Of a DNA stretch of 53,771 nt, positions 8,324 through 15,604 are shown piece after piece; the first letter of the stretch is position 1; each line of letters starts with the position of its first letter. A program made the position numbers and the translations under genes. Source of the stretch: Bacteroidetes bacterium UBA1947 (GTDB lineage Bacteria > Bacteroidota > Bacteroidia > Chitinophagales > Chitinophagaceae). The stretch lies in contig DDET01000008.1 of NCBI GenBank assembly GCA_002336915.1, forward strand, positions 1 to 53,771, given 5' to 3'. Below the pieces are notes generated by a model that was not told the origin of the DNA, searched no databases, and worked only from the letters and a program-made list of their open reading frames with translations.

Positions 8324-8348
8324 AAAAGCCCCGATTACGGGGCTTTTT
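8324..8348. terminator. Terminator after tRNA-Cys, possibly bidirectional
   Basis: AAAAGCCCCG (8324-8333) pairs with CGGGGCTTTT (8338-8347) around an ATTA loop, giving a ten-pair stem that ends in a T-run. The A-run on the other side means it can also serve the convergent secreted-protein gene that ends at 8354. Confidence 0.9.
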
Positions 8349-8353
8349 ATATT

Positions 8354-9010
8354 TTAGTATTGGCTATAGTCGCGCCAGCTTTCATCATAATATTTCCGCA
8401 GGGTTTTATCCAGTTCACGAGCAGCCGCTATATATTCTATTTCATATTTTTTTGAGCTGTAAGAATACAGCTTGTTGCCCGGATCGGCTGAAGGGAAAAC
8501 ACGGTATGGGAAAGGACTTGCCTTTTGTTCATAATCCGGCCCCATCACCACCAGCCCTTGCCTTGTTTCCACCATGCTGCCCTCCTGCTGCGCAAAGCCA
8601 TAGAATACGACGAGGAAGTTGGCCTCAGTTTTAGACAGTTCACTTTCATTTACCGGCGTGTTGTCCGCATCAAATAATATCTTGTTTGTCTTGCCTTCTT
8701 GTATCAGTGCTGCATTGGTGTCATAAAAAAAGTAAACCCTGCAGTAATGAAAGTTATACTTAAAATCCTTGATCATAGCTTTCGCTGCCAACTCTGCCTC
8801 AACTCTTACCTCTGTTGCCTTCCTTGCCTGTCGGGCCTTAAGATAATGCTGCGCCATTCTTTGAAAAGTAGGAAGCTGTACAAGCATCACTTTGGGCGCG
8901 GGTTCGTATTGTTTCATATGCCTGCGCCGGAACAGTTGGCCCTGCGCTGAAAAAGAAATGCCTGCTGCCAGCATAAGCAGTAGTGCGATAGTGGTTTTGT
9001 TGACTTGCAT
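8354..9010 (-). CDS. Secreted protein of unknown function, paralogue 1
   Basis: The 218-residue product starts with a signal peptide (MQVNKTTIALLLMLAAGISFSAQ) and is probably periplasmic or cell-surface. I do not recognise a named domain. It shares a central block with the neighbouring upstream gene: KAMIKDFKYNFHYC, then VYFFYDTNAALIQEGK, FLVVFYGF and a C-terminal YSYSSKKYEIEYIAA. The two are therefore tandem duplicates, separated by 18 bases and probably co-transcribed. The downstream terminator is shared with tRNA-Cys. Function cannot be inferred from context. Confidence 0.75.
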   Translation of the reverse strand: MQVNKTTIALLLMLAAGISFSAQGQLFRRRHMKQYEPAPKVMLVQLPTFQRMAQHYLKARQARKATEVRVEAELAAKAMIKDFKYNFHYCRVYFFYDTNAALIQEGKTNKILFDADNTPVNESELSKTEANFLVVFYGFAQQEGSMVETRQGLVVMGPDYEQKASPFPYRVFPSADPGNKLYSYSSKKYEIEYIAAARELDKTLRKYYDESWRDYSQY

Positions 9011-9028
9011 TTTTTTTATTTGTTTAGC

Positions 9029-9697
9029 CTACCTGAAAAAATCTTTAAAATCTTCGAACATCTTAGCTGCCAGGGGATAGTATTCAATACTATATTTTTT
9101 GGAGCTGTAGTAATATCCGTCGCCGGTTCCGTGCAGGTGATAATACCCACGATTATTGTAATAATAGAATAAGGCGGGCTTGTTCAATTGAATGTAGTTG
9201 TAGTCGGTCACTACAAGGCCGGCGCCGTACATGGTGCGGCTGGCCATCTCGCCATCTTTTCCTGTTTTTTCGCGCTCAGGTATACCGAAATAAACGATAA
9301 AATAATCCTTGCTATTTCCTTTCACCACGGGGTTTGCTGCTGCCTGCATATTGCCATCCAGCAGTATGCCCTCAAATTTCCCAGCTTTGACCATATCTAT
9401 GTTGGTATCAACGAAAAAATAGTAAGGGCAAAATTTGAAATGGTCTTTAAAGTCTTTGATCATAGCATTATTCACACCTTGCACATCCTTTCTTACCTGT
9501 TCAGCCTCAGCATGGCTGCCGGCCTTCTCAAAATAATCTATCTTTCTTTTTTCCGAGCGCAACTGTACCAATAAGGCTTTGGGTAAATAGACCGCAGGAT
9601 CTCGTTGCCACCTTTTCGATGACTGCGCGGTTGCAACACCGGCAGCAAGGATAAGGATTAAGATACCGATCAATTTCAGCGCTTTCATGTTCATCAT
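9029..9697 (-). CDS. Secreted protein of unknown function, paralogue 2
   Basis: The 222-residue product has a signal peptide (KALKLIGILILILAAGVATAQ). Its body is collinear with the adjacent downstream gene: NAMIKDFKDHFKFC, YYFFVDTNIDMVKAGK, YFIVYFGI and YYYSSKKYSIEYYPLAAK correspond segment by segment. A charged helical region rich in Lys and Glu (residues about 50-75) precedes this block in both. No catalytic motif is evident. The first codons offer ATGs at 9697, 9694 and 9688; the choice does not change the mature protein. It is the promoter-proximal member of the pair. Confidence 0.75.
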   Translation of the reverse strand: MMNMKALKLIGILILILAAGVATAQSSKRWQRDPAVYLPKALLVQLRSEKRKIDYFEKAGSHAEAEQVRKDVQGVNNAMIKDFKDHFKFCPYYFFVDTNIDMVKAGKFEGILLDGNMQAAANPVVKGNSKDYFIVYFGIPEREKTGKDGEMASRTMYGAGLVVTDYNYIQLNKPALFYYYNNRGYYHLHGTGDGYYYSSKKYSIEYYPLAAKMFEDFKDFFR

Positions 9698-9719
9698 TAT
9701 TTACATCCTTAATTTACAT

Positions 9720-9749
9720 AAAAATCCCTTCCCGCTAAGGAAGGGATTT
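9720..9749 (-). terminator. Terminator of the DUF2723 gene
   Basis: AAATCCCTTCC (9722-9732) pairs with GGAAGGGATTT (9739-9749) around a CGCTAA loop, eleven perfect pairs. Read on the minus strand the stem is followed by TTTTT, so it terminates the gene that ends at 9767. Confidence 0.88.
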
Positions 9750-9766
9750 GTTAATGTCTGTATATT

Positions 9767-12700
9767 CTATCGTTGTGCCTGCAAGTTCAGGCCCGATGCC
9801 ATCTTCTGCTCCAACCCTTTCACTTTCATATCCATTTCTTTGGCTGTGGTTGAGTCACCGGCCTGGCCTGCCAACTGACCTATGGAATGTATCATGCCGA
9901 GGTCTTTCTGTGCATCCTGTGTCAATGCCTCCCTTCCTTCATCATTCAGGCTCAATATCCAGTTAATGTCGCCCTCAAGGTTCTTCACCAGTTCGTGCGA
10001 TACCTTGCGTCCGCCGGGTATACCCTTCTCGCCTACCTGGTAATAGGTCATTGCGTAGAAATAGCCCGAGGCGTCAAAACCTTCGAGTGTGTATGGGTTA
10101 TATGGATATGCCGCCTGGCTCAGGCTCTTGTCTACTTTATCCAGCACTTTTATCGCATCATCTTTCCTGCCAGATGCATTCAGCTCATCGGCCAAACGTA
10201 ATGAAGCATTGATACGGTATGCCTGGAACATCAATCGGTTCTTCTCGTCGAAGTACACATCGCTGCGGTCAGAGTTGCCCCACTGGTACACGTTCATGAA
10301 CAGGTTAAAGCTCTTGTCAACATCCACAAAACCTTTTTCGCCACCCCTGTTCTGTTTTATAACGTCTGTATACTTGTAAGGCATCAGGCGGTAAACCACA
10401 CCCTCCAGTTTCAGGTACTCATCAAGGCCTGCGTAGTTATCGCCGGGCAGACCGCCACCAAAGTAGATAGGCCTTTTCCAGCCATCGCTGGCCATGGCGG
10501 CAATGATGTTCATCACTGCGATATCATCCTTATAAGCCGCATTTTTCGGGAAGGTGAATTTCACTTCATTTGTGATGCGGGCCGTATCGGCTGCACTCAC
10601 CAGGCCATCCCTCACCAATTGGTCTTTGCTTGGCGTGGTCAGGAAGAAATTCTTGGTAGGCATGTAGTTGTCATAGCCGCCGTTCTGTGTCTGCAGCTTG
10701 TTGCCATCGTCATTGCTTATGATGAACTTGCAGATATCGCCCAGGTTAATATATTTGTCCTGCGGTATGTTCGGGTTGGCATAATGGAACACATAGTTAT
10801 GGTTGTCGCCCTGGTAGTCAGGTTTCTTCCATATCATAGGCAATGCATCCGCCTTATTTATCTTGTAGTTCAGCTGGTCTATATACCAGTCTATACCCAG
10901 CAGGCTCATGTTAATGATACGCACATCAGGCCTTACACCTTCTACTTCCTGTGCATACCATACCGGGTAGGTATCATTATCACCAAAGGTGAACAGCACC
11001 GCGTTAGGCGCGCATGAGTTCAGTACGTTGATAGCTGTAGTACGCGCCAGGTATTTCTTCGAGCGATCGTGGTCATTCCATTCTTCCTTAGCCATCAGGC
11101 AGGGTACGGCCACAAGACATAACACCACGGCGAGTATTGATCCGCCATTGCCTTTCACCACTTTTTGCAGCCACTGGTTTACCATCAGTATACCAAGGCC
11201 TATCCAAATAGCAAAGGCATAGGTGCTGCCTGCAAAGGCATAGTCTCGCTCACGCGGTTGCAATGGCGGCATGTTCAGGTAAATGCCTATCGCAATACCC
11301 GTGAAGAAGAAAAGCATAAAGGTTACGATACCATCTTTCTTGTCTTTGTTGAACTGGTATACAAGTCCCAGCAAACCAAGTATCAGCGGCAGGAAATACA
11401 GTTCATTGCGCGCCGGGTTGTTCTTCACGCCGTCCCCCGCCAGGTCCAGGTCACCCACGCGCATTTTGTCCAGGAATTTTATACCCGATATCCAGTTACC
11501 GTTACGTGGATCGCCTTGTCCTTCTACGTCATTTTCACGCCCGGCGTAGTTCCACATTACGTAGCGCCACCACATCCAGCCCATCTGGTAGCCGAAGAAG
11601 TACTTCATGTTATCTGCAGAGCTCGGACGGTCATCCGGGCCAAGGCCTAAATAATTACGGTAGAAACGTACATGCCCCTGGTCGTTATTGTCATATATAC
11701 GCGGGAAGAAACGCATCTTATCGGGCTCAAACTTATAGTCAAGTTTTTTACCGGTTTGCTCATAATAGTCCTTACCATTCTTCGTTGTCTTGCTGTATGT
11801 ATATCCTTTGGTCTCTACATCTACCATCTTCGCATCAAAGTCCTGCCCGTACAGCAATGGCTGTGCACCATATTGCTCACGTTGCACGTAGGATACCAGG
11901 CTGAGCACGTTATCGGGGTTGGTCATATCGATGGCCACATCGGCACGCGAGCGTATCATGGGAGCCAGGTAACTGGAGAAACCAATAACGATGAACATGA
12001 TACACAGTACACCCGTGTGAAGCAGGTACCATCCCTTTTTCTTTGCGAACATCAGCAGCCAGATAAGCGCGCCTACTACCAGTAAAATGGCTACCAGGGC
12101 GCCTACGTCAAAGGGCATACCAAATGAGTTAACGAACAGCAGGTCGAATTTGGAAGCGAATATCGGCAGGTATTGTATCACGCCGAACTGTACAAAAGCA
12201 AGCAGTATAACACCTGCCAGGAAGGCAATTACAGTACCCATGCGGGTAGCATCGTAGCGCTTAAAGTAGTATACCATAGCTATGGCCGGTATGGTAAGCA
12301 AGTTCAGCAGATGGACGCCTACGGAAAGGCCTATCATGTAGGAAATGAATATCAGCCACCTGTCAGCATATTTATTATTGGCGATATTTTCCCATTTCAG
12401 GATGGCCCAGAATACCAGTGCGGTAAAGAAAGATGAGGTAGCGTATACTTCCGCTTCCACAGCCGAGAACCAGAAAGTATCAGAGAAGGTATAAGCGAGG
12501 CCGCCCACAAGGCCGGCACCCATTATCAGTATCAATTGGTTCTGGCTTGGTTCACCGTCGCCGGGAGCCACCAGTTTTTTGGCCAGGTGCGTTATGGTCC
12601 AGAACAGGAACAGGATCGTTCCGCCGCTCATCAGTGCTGATAATGAATTGATCATCACAGCAGCGTTCGTTGACGGTCCACCACTTGCACCACCGGCAAA

Positions 12701-12895
12701 TATGCCAAAAATGCGCTGCAGCATCATGAAGAATGGCGCCCCGGGCGAGTGGCCTACTTCCAGTTTATAGGCACAGGAAAGAAATTCACCACAATCCCAA
12801 AAGCTAACCGTGGGTTCCATGGTCTTTAAATAAACGATAGACGCAATAGCGCCGGTAATCCAACCCACAAGGTTGTTCACTTTCCGGTAATTCAT
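9767..12895 (-). CDS. DUF2723-family polytopic membrane protein (GT117-like glycosyltransferase)
   Basis: The 1042-residue protein begins NLVGWITGAIASIVYLKTMEPTVSFWDCGEFLSCAYKLEVGHSPGAPFF, the hallmark of the DUF2723 family. The Asp and Glu of WDCGEF occupy the place of the catalytic acidic residues of GT-C glycosyltransferases. About a dozen hydrophobic helices fill the first 620 residues; the soluble C-terminal half contains FGDNDTYPVWYAQEVEGVRPDVRIIN and a helical tail. The family is related to protein O-mannosyltransferases, so transfer of sugar from a lipid donor is the likely role; the acceptor is unknown. The start at 12895 is chosen because the TTG at 12925 lies against the -7 promoter box. 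Confidence 0.9.
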   Translation of the reverse strand: MNYRKVNNLVGWITGAIASIVYLKTMEPTVSFWDCGEFLSCAYKLEVGHSPGAPFFMMLQRIFGIFAGGASGGPSTNAAVMINSLSALMSGGTILFLFWTITHLAKKLVAPGDGEPSQNQLILIMGAGLVGGLAYTFSDTFWFSAVEAEVYATSSFFTALVFWAILKWENIANNKYADRWLIFISYMIGLSVGVHLLNLLTIPAIAMVYYFKRYDATRMGTVIAFLAGVILLAFVQFGVIQYLPIFASKFDLLFVNSFGMPFDVGALVAILLVVGALIWLLMFAKKKGWYLLHTGVLCIMFIVIGFSSYLAPMIRSRADVAIDMTNPDNVLSLVSYVQREQYGAQPLLYGQDFDAKMVDVETKGYTYSKTTKNGKDYYEQTGKKLDYKFEPDKMRFFPRIYDNNDQGHVRFYRNYLGLGPDDRPSSADNMKYFFGYQMGWMWWRYVMWNYAGRENDVEGQGDPRNGNWISGIKFLDKMRVGDLDLAGDGVKNNPARNELYFLPLILGLLGLVYQFNKDKKDGIVTFMLFFFTGIAIGIYLNMPPLQPRERDYAFAGSTYAFAIWIGLGILMVNQWLQKVVKGNGGSILAVVLCLVAVPCLMAKEEWNDHDRSKKYLARTTAINVLNSCAPNAVLFTFGDNDTYPVWYAQEVEGVRPDVRIINMSLLGIDWYIDQLNYKINKADALPMIWKKPDYQGDNHNYVFHYANPNIPQDKYINLGDICKFIISNDDGNKLQTQNGGYDNYMPTKNFFLTTPSKDQLVRDGLVSAADTARITNEVKFTFPKNAAYKDDIAVMNIIAAMASDGWKRPIYFGGGLPGDNYAGLDEYLKLEGVVYRLMPYKYTDVIKQNRGGEKGFVDVDKSFNLFMNVYQWGNSDRSDVYFDEKNRLMFQAYRINASLRLADELNASGRKDDAIKVLDKVDKSLSQAAYPYNPYTLEGFDASGYFYAMTYYQVGEKGIPGGRKVSHELVKNLEGDINWILSLNDEGREALTQDAQKDLGMIHSIGQLAGQAGDSTTAKEMDMKVKGLEQKMASGLNLQAQR

Positions 12896-12922
12896 GTAGC
12901 TGTATTTATTATTGACAGGCAA

Positions 12923-12930
12923 CAAAAATA
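12923..12930 (-). promoter_or_regulatory. -7 promoter element of the DUF2723 gene
   Basis: On the minus strand the bases read TATTTTTG, an exact TAnnTTTG match. Initiation about seven bases further would fall near 12916, leaving a leader of about 20 bases before the ATG at 12895. No clear -33 TTG is visible. Confidence 0.6.
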
Positions 12931-13066
12931 GAAAATTACGCTTATGCGCCTAGCACTAATACAGGAATTAACAAATTTCTTTGTTCTGTATGTCAAAACC
13001 CACTGTTTTCGCGCATTTCGATGGGAAACTGCCCCTCTACCCTGGAGATGCCGGGAGAGGTCTCTT

Positions 13067-13522
13067 TTAAACTATAAGATTATTCAGATTTTTCAGCTTA
13101 TCCGGCTGCAGCACCTGCGCCAGTTGTATATCGGGTATGTCCCGCAAGCTCTGGGCTATATTCCCTGCATCGGTCTCGGGGTCGTTGCTCTGTATCATCC
13201 ACAGGTAATCCAGTTGTTTCACCTCCGGCAGCAGCACTTCTTTGTCGGTCTTCAGCTTATAAATGGTATATATACAACTGCTCGATGGCTCGGCGTACTG
13301 GTATATGGGAAAGTAATGTCCTCCATTTTCGCCGCCCGGTATGCAGATGTCCATGTCCGGCTCGCGTACCAGGTCTATGTCGAAGTGCTGGTTAAGCACC
13401 CAGCAAAAGCGGTAAGCCGGCAGCGAGCTTACTATGCCTACCAATGCGGTATCGGCAAAGAAGTCTTCCTGCATGGCGCTTATATCCAATGCCTTTTTTA
13501 TGGGCCCTTTAGGATTCGACAT
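13067..13522 (-). CDS. IPExxxVDY family protein
   Basis: The 151-residue product contains LLPEVKQLDYLW near residue 100, a form of the motif that names this Bacteroidota-restricted family. Around it are FFADTALVGIVSSLPAYRFCWVLNQHF and SLRDIPDIQLAQVLQP. There is no signal peptide or membrane segment, so it is cytoplasmic. Its function is unknown to me. The ATG at 13522 (MSNPKG) is preferred; the open frame extends upstream, but that part would cover the divergent promoter region of the band-7 gene. Only 67 bases separate the two divergent starts. Confidence 0.75.
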   Translation of the reverse strand: MSNPKGPIKKALDISAMQEDFFADTALVGIVSSLPAYRFCWVLNQHFDIDLVREPDMDICIPGGENGGHYFPIYQYAEPSSSCIYTIYKLKTDKEVLLPEVKQLDYLWMIQSNDPETDAGNIAQSLRDIPDIQLAQVLQPDKLKNLNNLIV

Positions 13523-13589
13523 GTATTTTGGCTTTTCTGCTTCAAAGTTCGCCCATCTTTGTATATTTCCAAATAAATCAAATATCCTT

Positions 13590-14513
13590 ATGGGCATCTT
13601 CGCATTAATTCCATTGATCCTTCTCATATTACTGCTTTTTATGTCGCTCGTCACAGTTCAACAGGGCACTGTAGCAGTGATAACTGTCTTTGGTAAGTAT
13701 AAGCGTATCCTCAGGCCGGGGCTTAATTTTAAGGTTCCCTTCATTGAGACCATCTTCCGCCGGATCTCTTACCAAAACCGTTCCATGGAGCTCAAGTTCC
13801 AGGCCATCACGCAAGACCAGGCCAATGTGAACTTCTCGGCCATGCTCCTCTACTCGGTACTCAATGAGGACAGCCAAACTATTCAGAATGTGGCATTTAA
13901 GTTCCTCGATGAGCGTAATTTCATGCAGGCGCTTATACGCTCCGTAGAGGGTGCAGTGCGTGCTTTTGTGGCAACAAAAAAACAGTCGGAAGTGCTGCAG
14001 CTACGCACCGAGATCATACTGCATGTAAAGGAGCAGCTCGATATCCTGCTGGAGGGCTGGGGTTATCACCTGCTGGATATACAGATGAATGATATCAGCT
14101 TCGATGAGGTCATCATGCGCTCGATGGCGCAGGTGGTGGCATCGAATAACCTGAAGGCCGCAGCCGAGAACGAAGGCCAGGCACTGCTCATCACCAAGAC
14201 CAAAGGTGCCGAAGCAGAAGGTAATGCTATCAAGATATCCGCCGAGGCCGAAAGGCAGGCTGCCCAACTGCGCGGACAAGGTGTGGCCCTCTTCCGCGAA
14301 GAGGTGGCTAAGGGTATGGCTATGGCAGCCAGAGAAATGGAACAGGCCAATCTCGATGCCTCCTTCATCCTCTTCTCTATGTGGACCGATGCACTCAAGC
14401 ATTTTGCCGAAGTAGGCAAAGGCAATACCATCTTCCTCGATGGCTCCAGCGACAACTACCAGCGCACTATACAGCAGCTAATGGCTACTATGGGCAAGGA
14501 TGTAAAGAAATAA
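13590..14513 (+). CDS. SPFH/band-7 domain protein
   Basis: The 307-residue product starts MGIFALIPLILLILLLFMSLV, a single N-terminal membrane anchor. A band-7 (stomatin/prohibitin-like) domain follows: VQQGTVAVITVFGKYKRILRPGLNFKVPFIE, YQNRSMELKFQAITQDQANVNFSAMLLYSV and GYHLLDIQMNDISFDEVIMRSMAQVVASNNLKAAAENEGQA. The C-terminal third is a long Ala/Glu-rich coiled coil typical of these oligomeric membrane-domain organisers. Such proteins form large rings and scaffold membrane complexes or proteases; no NfeD or protease partner is adjacent. The ATG at 13590 is chosen because upstream in-frame codons run into the divergent gene. A strong terminator follows. Confidence 0.9.
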   Translation: MGIFALIPLILLILLLFMSLVTVQQGTVAVITVFGKYKRILRPGLNFKVPFIETIFRRISYQNRSMELKFQAITQDQANVNFSAMLLYSVLNEDSQTIQNVAFKFLDERNFMQALIRSVEGAVRAFVATKKQSEVLQLRTEIILHVKEQLDILLEGWGYHLLDIQMNDISFDEVIMRSMAQVVASNNLKAAAENEGQALLITKTKGAEAEGNAIKISAEAERQAAQLRGQGVALFREEVAKGMAMAAREMEQANLDASFILFSMWTDALKHFAEVGKGNTIFLDGSSDNYQRTIQQLMATMGKDVKK

Positions 14514-14529
14514 AACAAACGAAATATAC

Positions 14530-14565
14530 AAAATCAAAGAGCCGCAAATGCGGCTCTTTGATTTT
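14530..14565 (+). terminator. Terminator after the band-7 gene
   Basis: Sixteen perfect pairs join 14530-14545 and 14550-14565, with core GAGCCGC-AAAT-GCGGCTC flanked by A-rich and T-rich arms. This is a strong intrinsic terminator and is symmetric enough to work on both strands. Confidence 0.9.
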
Positions 14566-14566
14566 C

Positions 14567-14641
14567 AACTCCCCTGCCTGCCAAGAAGGGGATGCTGATT
14601 TTGATCCCGATAGCTATCGGGATCAAAATCGGCCGGGGAAG
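14567..14641. repeat. REP-like intergenic repeat with a 34-base perfect palindrome
   Basis: The element has the layout CTCCCCT ... AGGGG ... ATCCCG ... CGGGAT ... CGGGG. Its core, 14597-14630, is a perfect 34-base palindrome centred on GATAGCTATC. An outer imperfect inverted repeat (CTCCCCTGCC near 14570 against GGCCGGGGAAG ending at 14641) encloses it. A second copy of the same architecture lies at 21008-21066, so this is probably a dispersed family. It carries no gene. Confidence 0.7.
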
Positions 14642-14809
14642 TCCTTGCTGAGATCGAGTGAACAGCTGAAGAAAGCTGCGATCTTCAACCTCCTCAAACT
14701 ATTTACCAACATTATCCACAACTAACTCGTCATATTCTCCAACTCTTTATTATTTTTAGATCAGTATAAACCCGCAAAAAATTCACCATGAAAAACACAC
14801 CCGCCACAC

Positions 14810-15604
14810 ATGAAAGATTGCCCGCTAAAACTACTCATTGTAGATGATGAACAGGAAGCATGCGACAACCTGAATAATATACTTACCCAATATGTCAGCA
14901 CCAATATCGAGATCGCAGGCATAGCTCATGATACGCAACAGGCCGAGTTGCTTATCAGTCATCGCAAACCCGACGCTATTTTCATGGATATAGAAATGCC
15001 GGTAGAAAACGCATTTCGGTTCCTTGAGCGAATACCTCATCCCTACGATTTCGAAATAATCTTCGTAACCGCGTACGACGAATTCGCTATAAGAGCGTTC
15101 AAATTAAATGCTGTCGACTATATACAAAAGCCCATTTGTATCGAAGAGTTGGAGAACGCAATGATAAAATTGCAGGATAGGATCAACTATCGCCGCCTTG
15201 CCGGAACTACCGACCACCTGGGTATTCTAAAACAGGTCATTAATAAAGAACATCCCCAACGCATCACATTAAGGTCGCTTAACCACATTGAGGTCGTTGA
15301 TTTTAAGAACATCCATTTTATCGAAGGCCAGGGCAGCTATTGCAAAATATGTTACACAGCCCAGGGCTCTGTTAAGGAGATCACCACCAGTAACATCATA
15401 GCTCATTACGAAGATCTGCTTCCACCCCTTATGTTCTTCAGGGTCCACAAATCCTATCTTGTCAACTGCATGCATGTTACCGGCATCGTAAAACAGGATA
15501 ATTACCACGTTCAGCTTACCAATGGCGCAAAGATACCCGTTAGTCGCAGACGTTACCCCTCTCTTATAGCACATTTGATGGAAAACAATTTTTATAGTGA
15601 GTAG
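14810..15604 (+). CDS. LytTR-family response regulator
   Basis: The 264-residue protein has an N-terminal receiver domain (LKLLIVDDEQEA, phospho-acceptor Asp at about residue 60 in FMDIEMP, then VTAYDEFAIRAFKLNAVDYIQKP). A C-terminal LytTR DNA-binding domain follows (ITLRSLNHIEVVDFKNIHFIEGQGSYCKI, FFRVHKSYLVNCMHV, VSRRRYP). LytTR regulators bind paired direct repeats around a CGTT core. It is encoded directly before its likely sensor kinase, overlapping it by 8 bases, so the pair is translationally coupled. Possible targets are the CCGTT repeats at 18554-18607. Confidence 0.93.
   Translation: MKDCPLKLLIVDDEQEACDNLNNILTQYVSTNIEIAGIAHDTQQAELLISHRKPDAIFMDIEMPVENAFRFLERIPHPYDFEIIFVTAYDEFAIRAFKLNAVDYIQKPICIEELENAMIKLQDRINYRRLAGTTDHLGILKQVINKEHPQRITLRSLNHIEVVDFKNIHFIEGQGSYCKICYTAQGSVKEITTSNIIAHYEDLLPPLMFFRVHKSYLVNCMHVTGIVKQDNYHVQLTNGAKIPVSRRRYPSLIAHLMENNFYSE

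Noticed and set aside
13029..13055. Imperfect inverted repeat CCTCT...AGAGG after the IPExxxVDY gene
   Set aside because: The stem is short with a mismatch and lacks a T-run on the relevant strand, so I do not call it a terminator.
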